DNA of 64,000 nt from Pseudomonas helvetica. GTDB taxonomy: Bacteria > Pseudomonadota > Gammaproteobacteria > Pseudomonadales > Pseudomonadaceae. Positions 1-7,089 of the stretch are shown piece after piece (position 1 is the first letter of the stretch; the number at the start of each line of letters is the position of its first letter). The notes beneath the pieces were generated by a model that did not search any database, was not told the DNA's origin, and saw only the letters and a list, made by a program, of their open reading frames with translations. The DNA is taken from the NCBI RefSeq assembly GCF_039908645.1, contig NZ_CP150917.1, forward strand, positions 2,305,501 through 2,369,500, read 5' to 3'. The translations under genes and the position numbers were made by a program.

Positions 1-600
1 GTGCAGAACCACCTCGAAGAATTCGTGCGCCAGTTCAAATGGGCGCTCAGTTCGCGGCAGGTGTTCGAATGGCAGAAGATGACCCGCCCCGAAACCCTCA
101 CCGACATCCAGCGCGCCGCCCGATTCTTCTACCTGCAGCACCATGCCTTCGCTGGCAAGGTCACCGGGCAGACGTTCGGTACCGCCACCACCGGCCCGGC
201 CATCAACCTGTTGCGGATCGAGGAAAACCTCTCGGCCGCCTGGCAGCGCCTGTCCGGCACCTACGTCGAAAACCTGCCTTGGCTAGAATGTGCCGAGCGC
301 TACGACCGCCCTCATACTTTTCACTACATGGACCCGCCTTACTGGCAGACCGCCGGCTATGGCGTGGACTTTCCGTTCGAGAACTACGAGCGGATGGCCG
401 ACTTCATGCGCCGCTGCAAAGGCAAGGTGATGGTCAGCATCAACGACCATCCAGACATCCGCCGTGTATTCGAGGGCTTCCACTTCGAGACACTGGACAT
501 TCGCTACACCACGACCAACCAGAGACAGGGGAAGGCCGGAGTCAGTGGCGAGCTGGTGATCATGAATTGGGAGCCGGCAGCGTTGGCCGGACTGTTCTGA
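1..600 (+). CDS. DNA adenine methylase, D12 class (5' truncated by window edge)
   Basis: Transfers a methyl group from S-adenosylmethionine to N6 of adenine in DNA. The reading frame is open from the first base, so the N-terminal SAM-binding FxGG region probably lies outside the window. The catalytic DPPY motif is at about residues 111-114, and the tail ends in a SGELVIMNW segment. Phage-borne Dam proteins of Pseudomonas have this layout. It sits next to decayed accessory genes, and a second eroded copy of the same 3' end lies at 4533-4646. I infer a prophage origin. The target sequence cannot be read from the protein. Confidence 0.85.
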   Translation: MQNHLEEFVRQFKWALSSRQVFEWQKMTRPETLTDIQRAARFFYLQHHAFAGKVTGQTFGTATTGPAINLLRIEENLSAAWQRLSGTYVENLPWLECAERYDRPHTFHYMDPPYWQTAGYGVDFPFENYERMADFMRRCKGKVMVSINDHPDIRRVFEGFHFETLDIRYTTTNQRQGKAGVSGELVIMNWEPAALAGLF

Positions 601-1100
601 TCACCATGGCGCGAACCCAGGGCATCCGATGCCCCACAGCTGCAACAGCTCGGTGAGTTTGATAAGAAACTCGACAGTCGCCATTAGAAGAATCAGCACA
701 TTCATTTTTTATTCTCGCAAAAAAACATGCCGCGCTTATTAGCGTGGTAGCGGAAAGGGAATAGGTGGATCTGCTTTTTAAACTAGTTGTTTATTGCGGT
801 GTTCGTCAATGGTTGATCGCAATTAATTGCACTTGGTACTACGAGCGTATCGAGAAAGTTGTCCTAGGGCTGAAAGTGTATGCGTCCGTATCTCCTTCTT
901 TGTCCTAGGGCTACGGGTGTATATGGTTGAGCTGGATGTTTCTCGTGATTTTTCCTACAACTGTTTTTTACACAAAAAGTGGAAGTTACGTACGTACATA
1001 CATATGTAAGTAGTATGCGGCTTTTTTTCTCGTGTGAGGGGTTGAAACACTTGCTGTTACTGGCTTCTGAGCAGTTGGTAGAGGCTGAACATTTCAGCTG
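601..1100. other. AT-rich intergenic stretch, no convincing gene
   Basis: About 500 bases between the methylase stop and the broken SRAP gene. Base composition is much more AT-rich than the methylase. It contains a spaced 13-bp direct repeat (see 859-912) and alternating purine-pyrimidine sequence near 985-1005. A 60-codon open frame at 827-1009 has no ribosome-binding site that I can see and no recognisable protein features, so I leave it uncalled. Confidence 0.5.
859..912 (+). repeat. Spaced 13-bp direct repeat
   Basis: TTGTCCTAGGGCT occurs at 859-871 and again at 900-912, a period of 41 bp or roughly four helical turns. Each copy is followed four bases later by GTGTAT. Spacing by whole helical turns fits a pair of protein binding sites on one face of the DNA. 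No regulator is adjacent, so the function is unknown. Confidence 0.55.
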
Positions 1101-1813
1101 TTAATTACACGAAAGTTGTAAATCATGTCGTAAGTCCTCAGCGGGCAGAGAGTAGATCATCCCAGTACTGGGTTCGCCGGAGCGATGAGCGCCGCCCCTG
1201 AACCACTCAAATACGTCTGCCGGTTCGCCCTGCTGCAGCACCATCTCTTCTGCGCGTTCTTTGGGTGTTGCCGGATCCAGCCATTCACGCGCCAGCTCTG
1301 ACGAGAGCGCTACTGGACGCCGGCCATGGATATCCACCATCCCGCCGGCACTGTCGACGGTGATGATCACGAAGCCGTCATGCTCGGTGGCTTCTCGCCC
1401 AGCGATTGGGTATTGACCAATTGCAGCACACAGGATGGGCGCACGGTCCCGCCGACGTATCAAATAAGGCTGCTTTTTAGGTCCGCCTTCATCCACCCAT
1501 TCAAATCAGTTGTTGATCGCGACGACAGCTCGATGCGGCCAGATGGCACGAAAGAAGGGGGGTGTGCGCGATTTTTTCTACTCGAGCATTGATGGGGGCC
1601 GCACGATCTTTCGCCCAATGCGGGCGCCATCCCCAGCGCGCCATGTCCGCGTGCAGAAATCCTTCCTCCTGGTGAAAGAGAGCAAGCTGTGTGGTTGGGG
1701 CGGCGTTGTAGCGTTCCAGGGGCAGATCCCCGATGTGATTGGAGTGCATTGGGCATGCTCAAGGCGGCAACGAAGTCATGAATGCCGCTGTACTGCGAGA
1801 GTCGTCCATACAT
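1101..1813 (-). pseudogene. SRAP (YedK/HMCES-like) protein, multiply disrupted
   Basis: SRAP proteins crosslink to abasic sites in single-stranded DNA through Cys2. Here the N-terminus reads MYGRLSQYSG, so the codon for the essential Cys2 has become Tyr (TAT at 1808-1810). The homologous reading moves to another frame near 1750 (NAAPTTQLALFH, then RWGWRPHWAKDRAAPINARVE) and to the third frame near 1562 (FFRAIWPHRA). It then meets a TGA at 1506-1508 where the family has the first Trp of a WFEW segment, and continues as FEWVDEGGPKKQPYLIRR. One missense, two frameshifts and one nonsense change make this a clear pseudogene. The extreme C-terminus also looks altered. Confidence 0.85.
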
Positions 1814-1943
1814 AGCCTGTTCGCCTATCTGATATTTTCTACTACTCCGGACTGGGGCATGCGTCGAGAAGTGATGAGCAAAAGTTACACTGCTAAGCTT
1901 GATCAATTGTGGGGGATCTGCTGTCGACAGGGATAATATTAAT

Positions 1944-2705
1944 CTAAGGTAGCTCAATGATGTTTATTTGGATGTCATTTTGTTTAGCGATTTCGGAGAT
2001 TCCTTCGATGATCAATTCCCGGCTTTGCATTAGATCTTTGGATAGCATGTTTGTCCGAAATGGCCATTCATCGCATATGTGGCCATTCTTCAGAAGAAAG
2101 CTCGTTCGCTGCTCTCCTTCGTACATATATATAAGGGCTAGTGTGGCTTCTTTGGTGTAGATTTTACTGTTGAAGATTTTTTTGCTTTTTGTGAGTTGCT
2201 TGTATTTTTTCATGTGTCGAAAAACAATGGATTCAGGGGGTTTTGCAGTTTTACATTTTATAGCTGTGCTTTCTGTGATAAGAATCAAATCAATAGGGTC
2301 CGTTGAGCCAAGGAATGGATTTGGTTTGATCTCAAGTTCGGAGTATTTTTCCGGAGCAAATGATGTTGCTTCCAGCCCTTTAATAACTAATGGGGGGTTG
2401 AATTTTTGTAGGCAAAAAAACCGTTTTGGCTTCTTAAATATAACGTGGATCTCATATATTATTAATGGTTTGTCCTTTAGATTTGCTATCGATAGGGATG
2501 TGATTCTAAGAGGGCTGTTTGAAGAGGCGCCTATAGTGGCAAAATATACCGCTTTGTTACCCCACTTTTTGGATGCCGCCATTAAACCGATTGCGACACC
2601 AAGAATTGCGGCAAGGTTGCGAAGGTCATTTAAGTCTATAAGATATTTTAAAGGGGAGAAGTCAAGTGATTCTATTACGGTTAGGAAGGGTTGAAGGGAG
2701 TCCAT
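1944..2705 (-). CDS. Uncharacterised single-span membrane protein, AT-rich
   Basis: A 253-residue protein with one likely transmembrane segment around residues 30-46 (NLAAILGVAIGLMAA), then a soluble region that looks largely beta (SLSIANLKDKPLIIYEIHV, PPLVIKGLEA). I recall similar proteins scattered on plasmids and islands with no known role, but this is from memory. Codon use is far more AT-rich than in the core genes of this window, which suggests recent acquisition. It lies 64 bp from the 2770-3672 gene on the same strand and may be cotranscribed with it. No enzymatic motif is visible. Confidence 0.7.
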   Translation of the reverse strand: MDSLQPFLTVIESLDFSPLKYLIDLNDLRNLAAILGVAIGLMAASKKWGNKAVYFATIGASSNSPLRITSLSIANLKDKPLIIYEIHVIFKKPKRFFCLQKFNPPLVIKGLEATSFAPEKYSELEIKPNPFLGSTDPIDLILITESTAIKCKTAKPPESIVFRHMKKYKQLTKSKKIFNSKIYTKEATLALIYMYEGEQRTSFLLKNGHICDEWPFRTNMLSKDLMQSRELIIEGISEIAKQNDIQINIIELP

Positions 2706-2769
2706 ATTTAATCCGTGCTTGTTGTCTACGATGCTCTGTGTTTTTTAAGTCGTTTTCTAGTCGGCGTAG

Positions 2770-3672
2770 TCAGAGTAAATTTTTCTGAGCTTCGTAGACG
2801 TACTTGAAAGGTGAGCTGGGTCTTTTGATTTTTTGAAAATTAATGTCTGCTTTTAATTCAAGAAGGCTAGCGAGAGCAGCTCCTCCTGATGAGATTACTC
2901 TAGCAGTCTCTGGTAATGCTAGTTGACCTGTTGCTACCCAAGCCGTTACCGCTGCCCCGGTTGCTTTCGTTAGTCCAAAGTTGAGAGAGGCCTTAAGATT
3001 GGTGAGATACATAGGGAATTTCCATTCCCTGCAAACACTAGCTAAGTCAGCGCATGACTTATCAAGTTCCGACAATTTTCGATCAAGTTCTTCCTTGATA
3101 TCGGTTGAGGCTTCAATCTCTCTGGTTAATGATTCTATATGCCATCTAAAAGCCAAAAGCTCATCGCGTCGTTTTTGTCTGAAGCTGAGGATTTCTGCTA
3201 GAGGGACGTCGGGGGCAGGTGCAGGCATGGCGTTATAAAGTTGGAGAGAGGTTCCGCCTTTTGAAATCGAAAATCCGCTCTCTACTAGAATAGAGTTTTC
3301 ACCTCCTCCCAAACTCCACATCCCGGAATGACTTTTTTCGTATTCAATTAGAGTAAGGCTAGGGAGCTTTGCTAATGCCTGGCCGAATTCTCCGAATAAA
3401 TTAAATTTGGGTGTGTATAGTACCCCGGAATCTATCAGGAATTGCATGTCCTGATCTGGAGCTATATGGATGATGTTGCTGGTCGGCATGGATAGCCGGT
3501 CCCAATAAAGTAGCGATGCTCTGAGTTCTTGTGCGTTTAATTGGCTGGATTCTAGTTTAATAGTGGATCCATCGATTTTAATTGGTGCATTAATAATCAA
3601 ACCGCGAAGAGTGTCGATTCTTGGTTTGCCATAATGTGGATCCGTTTGTTTCCGATGCTTAGCTTCGCCCAT
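2770..3672 (-). CDS. Uncharacterised protein, possibly DUF6236-like
   Basis: A 300-residue soluble protein starting MGEAKHRKQ. Visible segments are GLIINAPIKIDG (about 25-36), LRASLLYWDRLSMP (about 51-64), a GMWSLGGGENS stretch (about 117-127), a predicted helical or coiled part with DIKEELDRKLSELD (about 193-206), and a C-terminal SPFKYVYEAQ. These resemble, from memory, proteins catalogued as DUF6236; I could not verify this. It is AT-rich like its downstream neighbour at 1944-2705, and the two probably form one accessory cassette. No signal peptide or catalytic motif is evident. Confidence 0.65.
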   Translation of the reverse strand: MGEAKHRKQTDPHYGKPRIDTLRGLIINAPIKIDGSTIKLESSQLNAQELRASLLYWDRLSMPTSNIIHIAPDQDMQFLIDSGVLYTPKFNLFGEFGQALAKLPSLTLIEYEKSHSGMWSLGGGENSILVESGFSISKGGTSLQLYNAMPAPAPDVPLAEILSFRQKRRDELLAFRWHIESLTREIEASTDIKEELDRKLSELDKSCADLASVCREWKFPMYLTNLKASLNFGLTKATGAAVTAWVATGQLALPETARVISSGGAALASLLELKADINFQKIKRPSSPFKYVYEAQKNLL

Positions 3673-3814
3673 GTTGCCACCTAGTATTATTTTTTAACTG
3701 TATACACTCAAAGCTTTGCAGCTCTTAGAGGTTAAGTCACGCACTGGCCGCCTCACTATCAGATTTTGTATCGCATAGCGTAAGAAAAATTGGTGTAGTT
3801 CGGTAGAGCTTATC

Positions 3815-3955
3815 ATGGGAGATGTAGGAACGCTTAAAGTTTATATAGCTAATCGTTATGGGCGCCTGGCTGGACCGTCAAACAAGGGAGGTTGGGGGGC
3901 TGGCGAGGGTGGTGGCAAAAATGGGGCAAACCATACGCTAATCTATGCAGCTTAA
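3815..3955 (+). CDS. Possible 46-residue glycine-rich peptide
   Basis: ATG at 3815, TAA at 3953-3955. The product begins MGDVGTLKVYIANRYGRLAG and then has a glycine/asparagine-rich tail (GAGEGGGKNGANH). The ribosome-binding site is weak (GTAGAG). A strong hairpin terminator begins 33 bp after the stop on the same strand, which supports a transcription unit here. I recognise no family. It could equally be the relic of a larger gene. Confidence 0.3.
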   Translation: MGDVGTLKVYIANRYGRLAGPSNKGGWGAGEGGGKNGANHTLIYAA

Positions 3956-3988
3956 TGCCAGTTGAGCTATCCGTGACTTGTCAAGAAA

Positions 3989-4028
3989 GCCCTACAGCTC
4001 ATGTTATTCGGGGCTGTAGGGCTTTTTT
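3989..4028 (+). terminator. Intrinsic terminator
   Basis: GCCCTACAGC (3989-3998) pairs with GCTGTAGGGC (4013-4022), followed by a run of T. It ends the unit holding the small ORF at 3815-3955. In the other direction the T-run is poor, so it may only partly serve the gene at 4057-4392. Confidence 0.8.
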
Positions 4029-4056
4029 GCGTTAGCACTTCAACATAGTCGACGTG

Positions 4057-4392
4057 TTACTCAGTGTCGGCAATCTTTTCGCCGACGATGGTCATTTTTA
4101 ATTGAGGTTGTCCGACCACCACGCCATCCAAGTGTAGCTTCCCTCTTTTGTAGTCCACTGCGCCTTTGGCCTCCAGAACGTAGTTGTCAATGCCAACGAC
4201 ATTGGTGTTGCCTGACTTCCATTTCGAGATCGTGAACTGCGATTGAAATTCGCCTGAATGTGTAGGTACTTTGCCCCGGTACAGATAGTGAGCATCGCCA
4301 CCATTCGCTGAGCCATCCTTCACAACCACGATTCCATCACCGTAGTCGCCTGTGTTGGCCTTGAACTTGACGTAAAAAATGCCTTGAGACAT
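4057..4392 (-). CDS. GrlR-like small regulatory protein
   Basis: A 111-residue protein beginning MSQGIFYVKFKAN. The pattern GIFYVKF, then GDGIVVVKDGSANGGDAHYLYRG, then alternating beta strands and a terminal QLKMTIVGEKI matches the GrlR fold, a small beta-barrel known as a negative regulator of type III secretion in enteric pathogens. The start is set by a GGAG seven bases before the ATG at 4392; an upstream in-frame extension lacks such a site. No type III genes or GrlA partner lie in the window. Homologues of this barrel occur widely as orphans in Proteobacteria, so the target is unknown. Confidence 0.6.
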   Translation of the reverse strand: MSQGIFYVKFKANTGDYGDGIVVVKDGSANGGDAHYLYRGKVPTHSGEFQSQFTISKWKSGNTNVVGIDNYVLEAKGAVDYKRGKLHLDGVVVGQPQLKMTIVGEKIADTE

Positions 4393-4532
4393 CGCGCTGC
4401 TCCAGCTTGGGATTGAGAAATGAGGATAGGATCCAATCACCATCTCGCAAGGATCAGGTTGTAACAAATTGCATTAGGAGGTCGTGAGCGATTTTGATAG
4501 GGCAGCATAGGAGGGCGGATCTTGGCTGTGTC

Positions 4533-4646
4533 GCGGATTGGCATTCGCTACTGCAACACCGACCATCGGCGAGGAAAGGCCGAGGTGAGCGGCGAGCTGG
4601 TGATCATGAACTGAAAGCCTTCAGCGTTGGAGGGCTGTTTTGCTGA
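4533..4646 (+). pseudogene. Eroded 3' end of a second DNA adenine methylase gene
   Basis: The stretch encodes IRY, then GKAEVSGELVIMN, closely matching the last 50 residues or so of the methylase at 1-600. The Trp codon after IMN has become TGA, and later bases (AGCGTTGG, CTGTTTTGCTGA) still align with the end of the intact copy. Everything upstream of the match is missing. Two related 3' ends about 4 kb apart suggest two prophage remnants, or a recombination that trapped the intervening cargo. Confidence 0.7.
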
Positions 4647-4794
4647 AAATGGCCGATAGTCACGTTTGGTAGGGGTGGAGTCTCGTCGAACTGCTGGCGT
4701 CTGTTTCTATTCGTTCTGAGTCTGAGAAAATCAGGAACAGACACCTTAACAGACACCTAGTTGAAGCGGAGAAGGCTGGAGGCTTTGAAAATAG

Positions 4795-4865
4795 TGGAGC
4801 GGGTGAAGGGAATCGAACCCTCGTTATCAGCTTGGGAAGTTGATCTCATCTAGTGAGACACCCTC
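4795..4865 (-). pseudogene. Decayed tRNA-Gly(CCC)-like sequence, candidate att site
   Basis: Read on the minus strand, the 3' half is an apparently intact tRNA-Gly: anticodon loop TTCCCAA (CCC), GCTGA stem strand, T-arm with GTTCGATTC, acceptor CACCCGCTCCA. The 5' half is degraded. A GAGGGTG at 4859-4865 could pair with the acceptor with one mismatch, but the D-arm region is about 3 nt too short and the anticodon stem has a mismatch. A conserved tRNA 3' half with a scrambled 5' half is the usual result of island or phage integration into a tRNA gene. Confidence 0.6.
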
Positions 4866-5294
4866 TGTAATCCGAACTGAGAGTGATTTGGCAGCTTTTT
4901 GTTGTAATTCTTGGCCCCTAGCCGCAGTCCATTGCCTTTAGTCTGGTTATACGTTGACTTATGTGGCTGGAGAGAAATTGTTATGTGGCTCCGAGATGTC
5001 CTACAGTACTAATGCGTTTCTTAAAAATTTAGAGTTGGATATTTGTTGTGTACATGTCTGTGTCTAAAGCTGCTTATGTCAATTTGATAGTAAATTAATT
5101 TCTAGATGGTCTAAGTTGTTGTTAGTTGAGGGCTACAGTGATTGATGAGGTTGTAGGTTTGTTAGTGTGGAGTTTGCTGTCTGCCTTTATGGTAGATTGG
5201 TCTAGATTGAAGAAGTGTGTTGGCAGGTTGTTGGAGTATAGATAGAGGTGAAAGCCTTGTTTTAGATTTTTGGTTAAATTCTAAGGAGATAAGT
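4866..5294. other. AT-rich non-coding stretch upstream of the 5295 gene
   Basis: About 430 bases without a convincing reading frame on either strand. AT-rich throughout, it presumably includes the promoter of the 5295-5831 gene. I could not single out a reliable -35/-10 pair. Confidence 0.4.
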
Positions 5295-5831
5295 ATGACG
5301 ATCTGCGATGATGCCCGTAAAGCTGGTATCGATAAAATAGATGCTGCATTAAATCCATTGATTGATGAGGTTGCAACTATAATAGCTAATATGACGGAGT
5401 TGGGGGCGGATCCGAGAAAGTTTTATGATTTAAAAAATAAAAAGCTGATTGATTTGGTCTCTATGCTTTCGGATTTGGGAGTGCAGAAAAACAATCAAAT
5501 AAATGAAGTTAACGAAAAGGTTGATAGCGATTGCCAGGGGCAAATGGATTTTCTTCAGAGTGTTCTTGACTTGGTTATAGCGAGCTATACAAAAGGCCTA
5601 TCAGTGATCCTGCCCGAATACATGACGCATATTGATGTGGCAGAAATACTCAGTGGGAAACCATTGGGTGGCCCTAATAGCGTGTTCAATCAAGTGCGGG
5701 ATGGTATTTTTAATACAATTGGGATCGGAGAGGATAACGATTTGCGAAAGGTTTATACAAATCCAGTCGAAACAGCGAAAGGGGCTGCGAATGGGGCACT
5801 TGAACGTGCAGGATTGCCATTCCGTTTCTAA
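5295..5831 (+). CDS. Uncharacterised helical protein, AT-rich orphan
   Basis: A 178-residue soluble protein beginning MTICDDARKAGIDKIDAAL. The ATG is chosen because AAGGAG lies seven bases upstream (5283-5288); the longer frame to 5217 has no site. The first 100 residues look helical, and a glycine-rich section (GKPLGGPNSVFNQVRDG) precedes a tail ending GAANGALERAGLPFRF. There is no signal peptide or membrane span, and I recognise no family. AT-rich codon use matches the 1944-3672 genes and points to horizontal origin. Confidence 0.65.
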   Translation: MTICDDARKAGIDKIDAALNPLIDEVATIIANMTELGADPRKFYDLKNKKLIDLVSMLSDLGVQKNNQINEVNEKVDSDCQGQMDFLQSVLDLVIASYTKGLSVILPEYMTHIDVAEILSGKPLGGPNSVFNQVRDGIFNTIGIGEDNDLRKVYTNPVETAKGAANGALERAGLPFRF

Positions 5832-6043
5832 AGACGTAGGAATGCTATTAATTAAGTGATGAGGGCATGGCTAAGCTCAACATTTCATGTCGTTGTGGAG
5901 ATGGGCTGTAGCCCTCCATTTAGGTTTTACTCAATCCACCCACATTACCTAAGTGCTGTGTTAGGAGGCCTATCCGTTAGTCTAAGGACTGGCATAGACC
6001 GGGGCGCCGGGGCTACGAACGCAGGGCAAGGTCTTGTCCGAAG

Positions 6044-6365
6044 TTTTTCGATGCTTTCTCACTGAGGTTCTATGATCTGGTAAACGGAGTGCTTACCCTG
6101 CACGTTTCTTTTGCCTATGAGGGGGATCAGGATCAGGATCAGGATCAGGATCAGGACCGGATGTATTACGGCCGTGCGTTCTATCTTGATGCCCTGATTC
6201 GCTTAGTGCGGCGTGAGGACGAATGGCGGCTTGCGGAGGGAGGATGGGTTGGAAATACTGGCAGGGGAAAGCGACAGAGATCTCGACCATCAGATGGAGT
6301 TGGATGACCAGTACGAGCAGTGGCTTGCTGAGCAGAAGGCTAGCGGAAGTTTAGGGCAAAATTAG
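6044..6365 (+). pseudogene. Decayed coding trace of unknown gene
   Basis: One frame reads FFDAFSLRFYDLVNGVLTLHV, then the hexamer-encoded acidic/glutamine run, then MYYGRAFYLDALIRLVRRED. Protein-like sequence then appears in another frame as MELDDQYEQWLAEQKASGS, ending at TAG 6363-6365. The change of frame suggests a broken gene end, perhaps of phage origin. No family is recognised, and the coding call itself is tentative. Confidence 0.3.
6125..6154 (+). repeat. Tandem hexamer (GATCAG)x5
   Basis: Five perfect copies of GATCAG. In the frame that looks coding this gives alternating Asp-Gln. Each copy contains GATC, the Dam methylation target, so the array packs five GATC sites into 30 bp. Such repeats change length by slippage. 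Confidence 0.9.
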
Positions 6366-6386
6366 GGCAAATTCAGGGCCGCTATG

Positions 6387-6553
6387 GGCCCAGGCTGTGT
6401 GAAAACGTTTCAGAGCGAGTTTGACAGTCAGAACCGCAACGAAAATCGCGTTCCTACGTAAATTTTAGATCTGCTGACCAACCAAACGCTGGCAGATTTT
6501 ACGTAGCAACGCAGACTTCAAAACGGTACATGCGTTTTCACACAGCCTGGGCC
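6387..6553. mobile_element. 167-bp MITE-like element with perfect inverted ends
   Basis: The outer 21 bases at 6387-6407 and 6533-6553 are perfect reverse complements (GGCCCAGGCTGTGTGAAAACG and its complement). If the terminal repeat proper is the 17-bp CAGGCTGTGTGAAAACG, then GGCC flanks both sides as a 4-bp target duplication. The 130-bp interior has no reading frame. I infer a non-autonomous element moved by a transposase that recognises CAGGCTGTGTG-type ends; the parent family is not assigned and no transposase gene is in the window. Confidence 0.75.
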
Positions 6554-7089
6554 GCAAGACGCCAAGGGCAAAGGGCACCGTATTCTCTGGCCTGAAGCGG
6601 TCCTCAGGGATGTAAGCAGGGGTTCGAATCCCTATCTGCGCTTTACTCGTTTACTCGAGAGTCATGTCAATGACCGCATTCGACTTTGCTGCCTGCGGGA
6701 AAGAAATAAATAGGCCGGCCAGAAACAGCCGGCCTACCACATTGATAATTCTGTCCCTTTTCTTTATGGGACTTTCCACATCTAGAACGTAAATGCCTAC
6801 GATAGTAGACTCAAGAACTGGATGATTCCTTTTCATGGTGTGCCCACGAAGTACCTGACGAATTATCTGTGATGGCGACGTCTGCTTGAACGCTACAAAG
6901 CGGAGTTCAACCCATTGACTTGCCTGGGGGAGTCGCTTGGTATACGGCCACGCAACAGCTAACTCAGACATAGCCAATAGAAAAACCGCCGGTGCGGGGT
7001 TTCTTGATGAGACAGGTAGCGAGTTTAGAACCAACCGGCTCTCCGTGAGGAGAGCCTGGCAAGCAACAAATCGCTAATATTTACCTTGA

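Larger units (their letters stand above)
5832..7089. other. Gene-poor region of decayed fragments
   Basis: About 1.26 kb with no convincing intact gene. It holds a short decayed coding trace with a GATCAG repeat (6044-6365), the MITE-like element at 6387-6553, a T-arm-like sequence at about 6613-6640, an inverted repeat TAGGCCGGC/GCCGGCCTA near 6711-6738 and a GGCTCTCC/GGAGAGCC hairpin at 7037-7056. The hairpin lies just past the 3' end of the lipoprotein gene but has no T-run in that direction. A 127-codon minus-strand frame (6651-7034) is open, but I see no protein-like features in it. Confidence 0.5.

Noticed and set aside
827..1009. A 60-codon ORF across the direct repeats
   Set aside because: It is created by the AT-rich repeat region and lacks a ribosome site.
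5856..6065. A 69-codon plus-strand ORF
   Set aside because: Low protein character and no partner. It overlaps a stretch where another frame looks more coding (6044 onward).
6651..7034. A 127-codon minus-strand open frame
   Set aside because: No ribosome site, no domain pattern, and the sequence crosses inverted repeats. It reads like antisense of degraded DNA.
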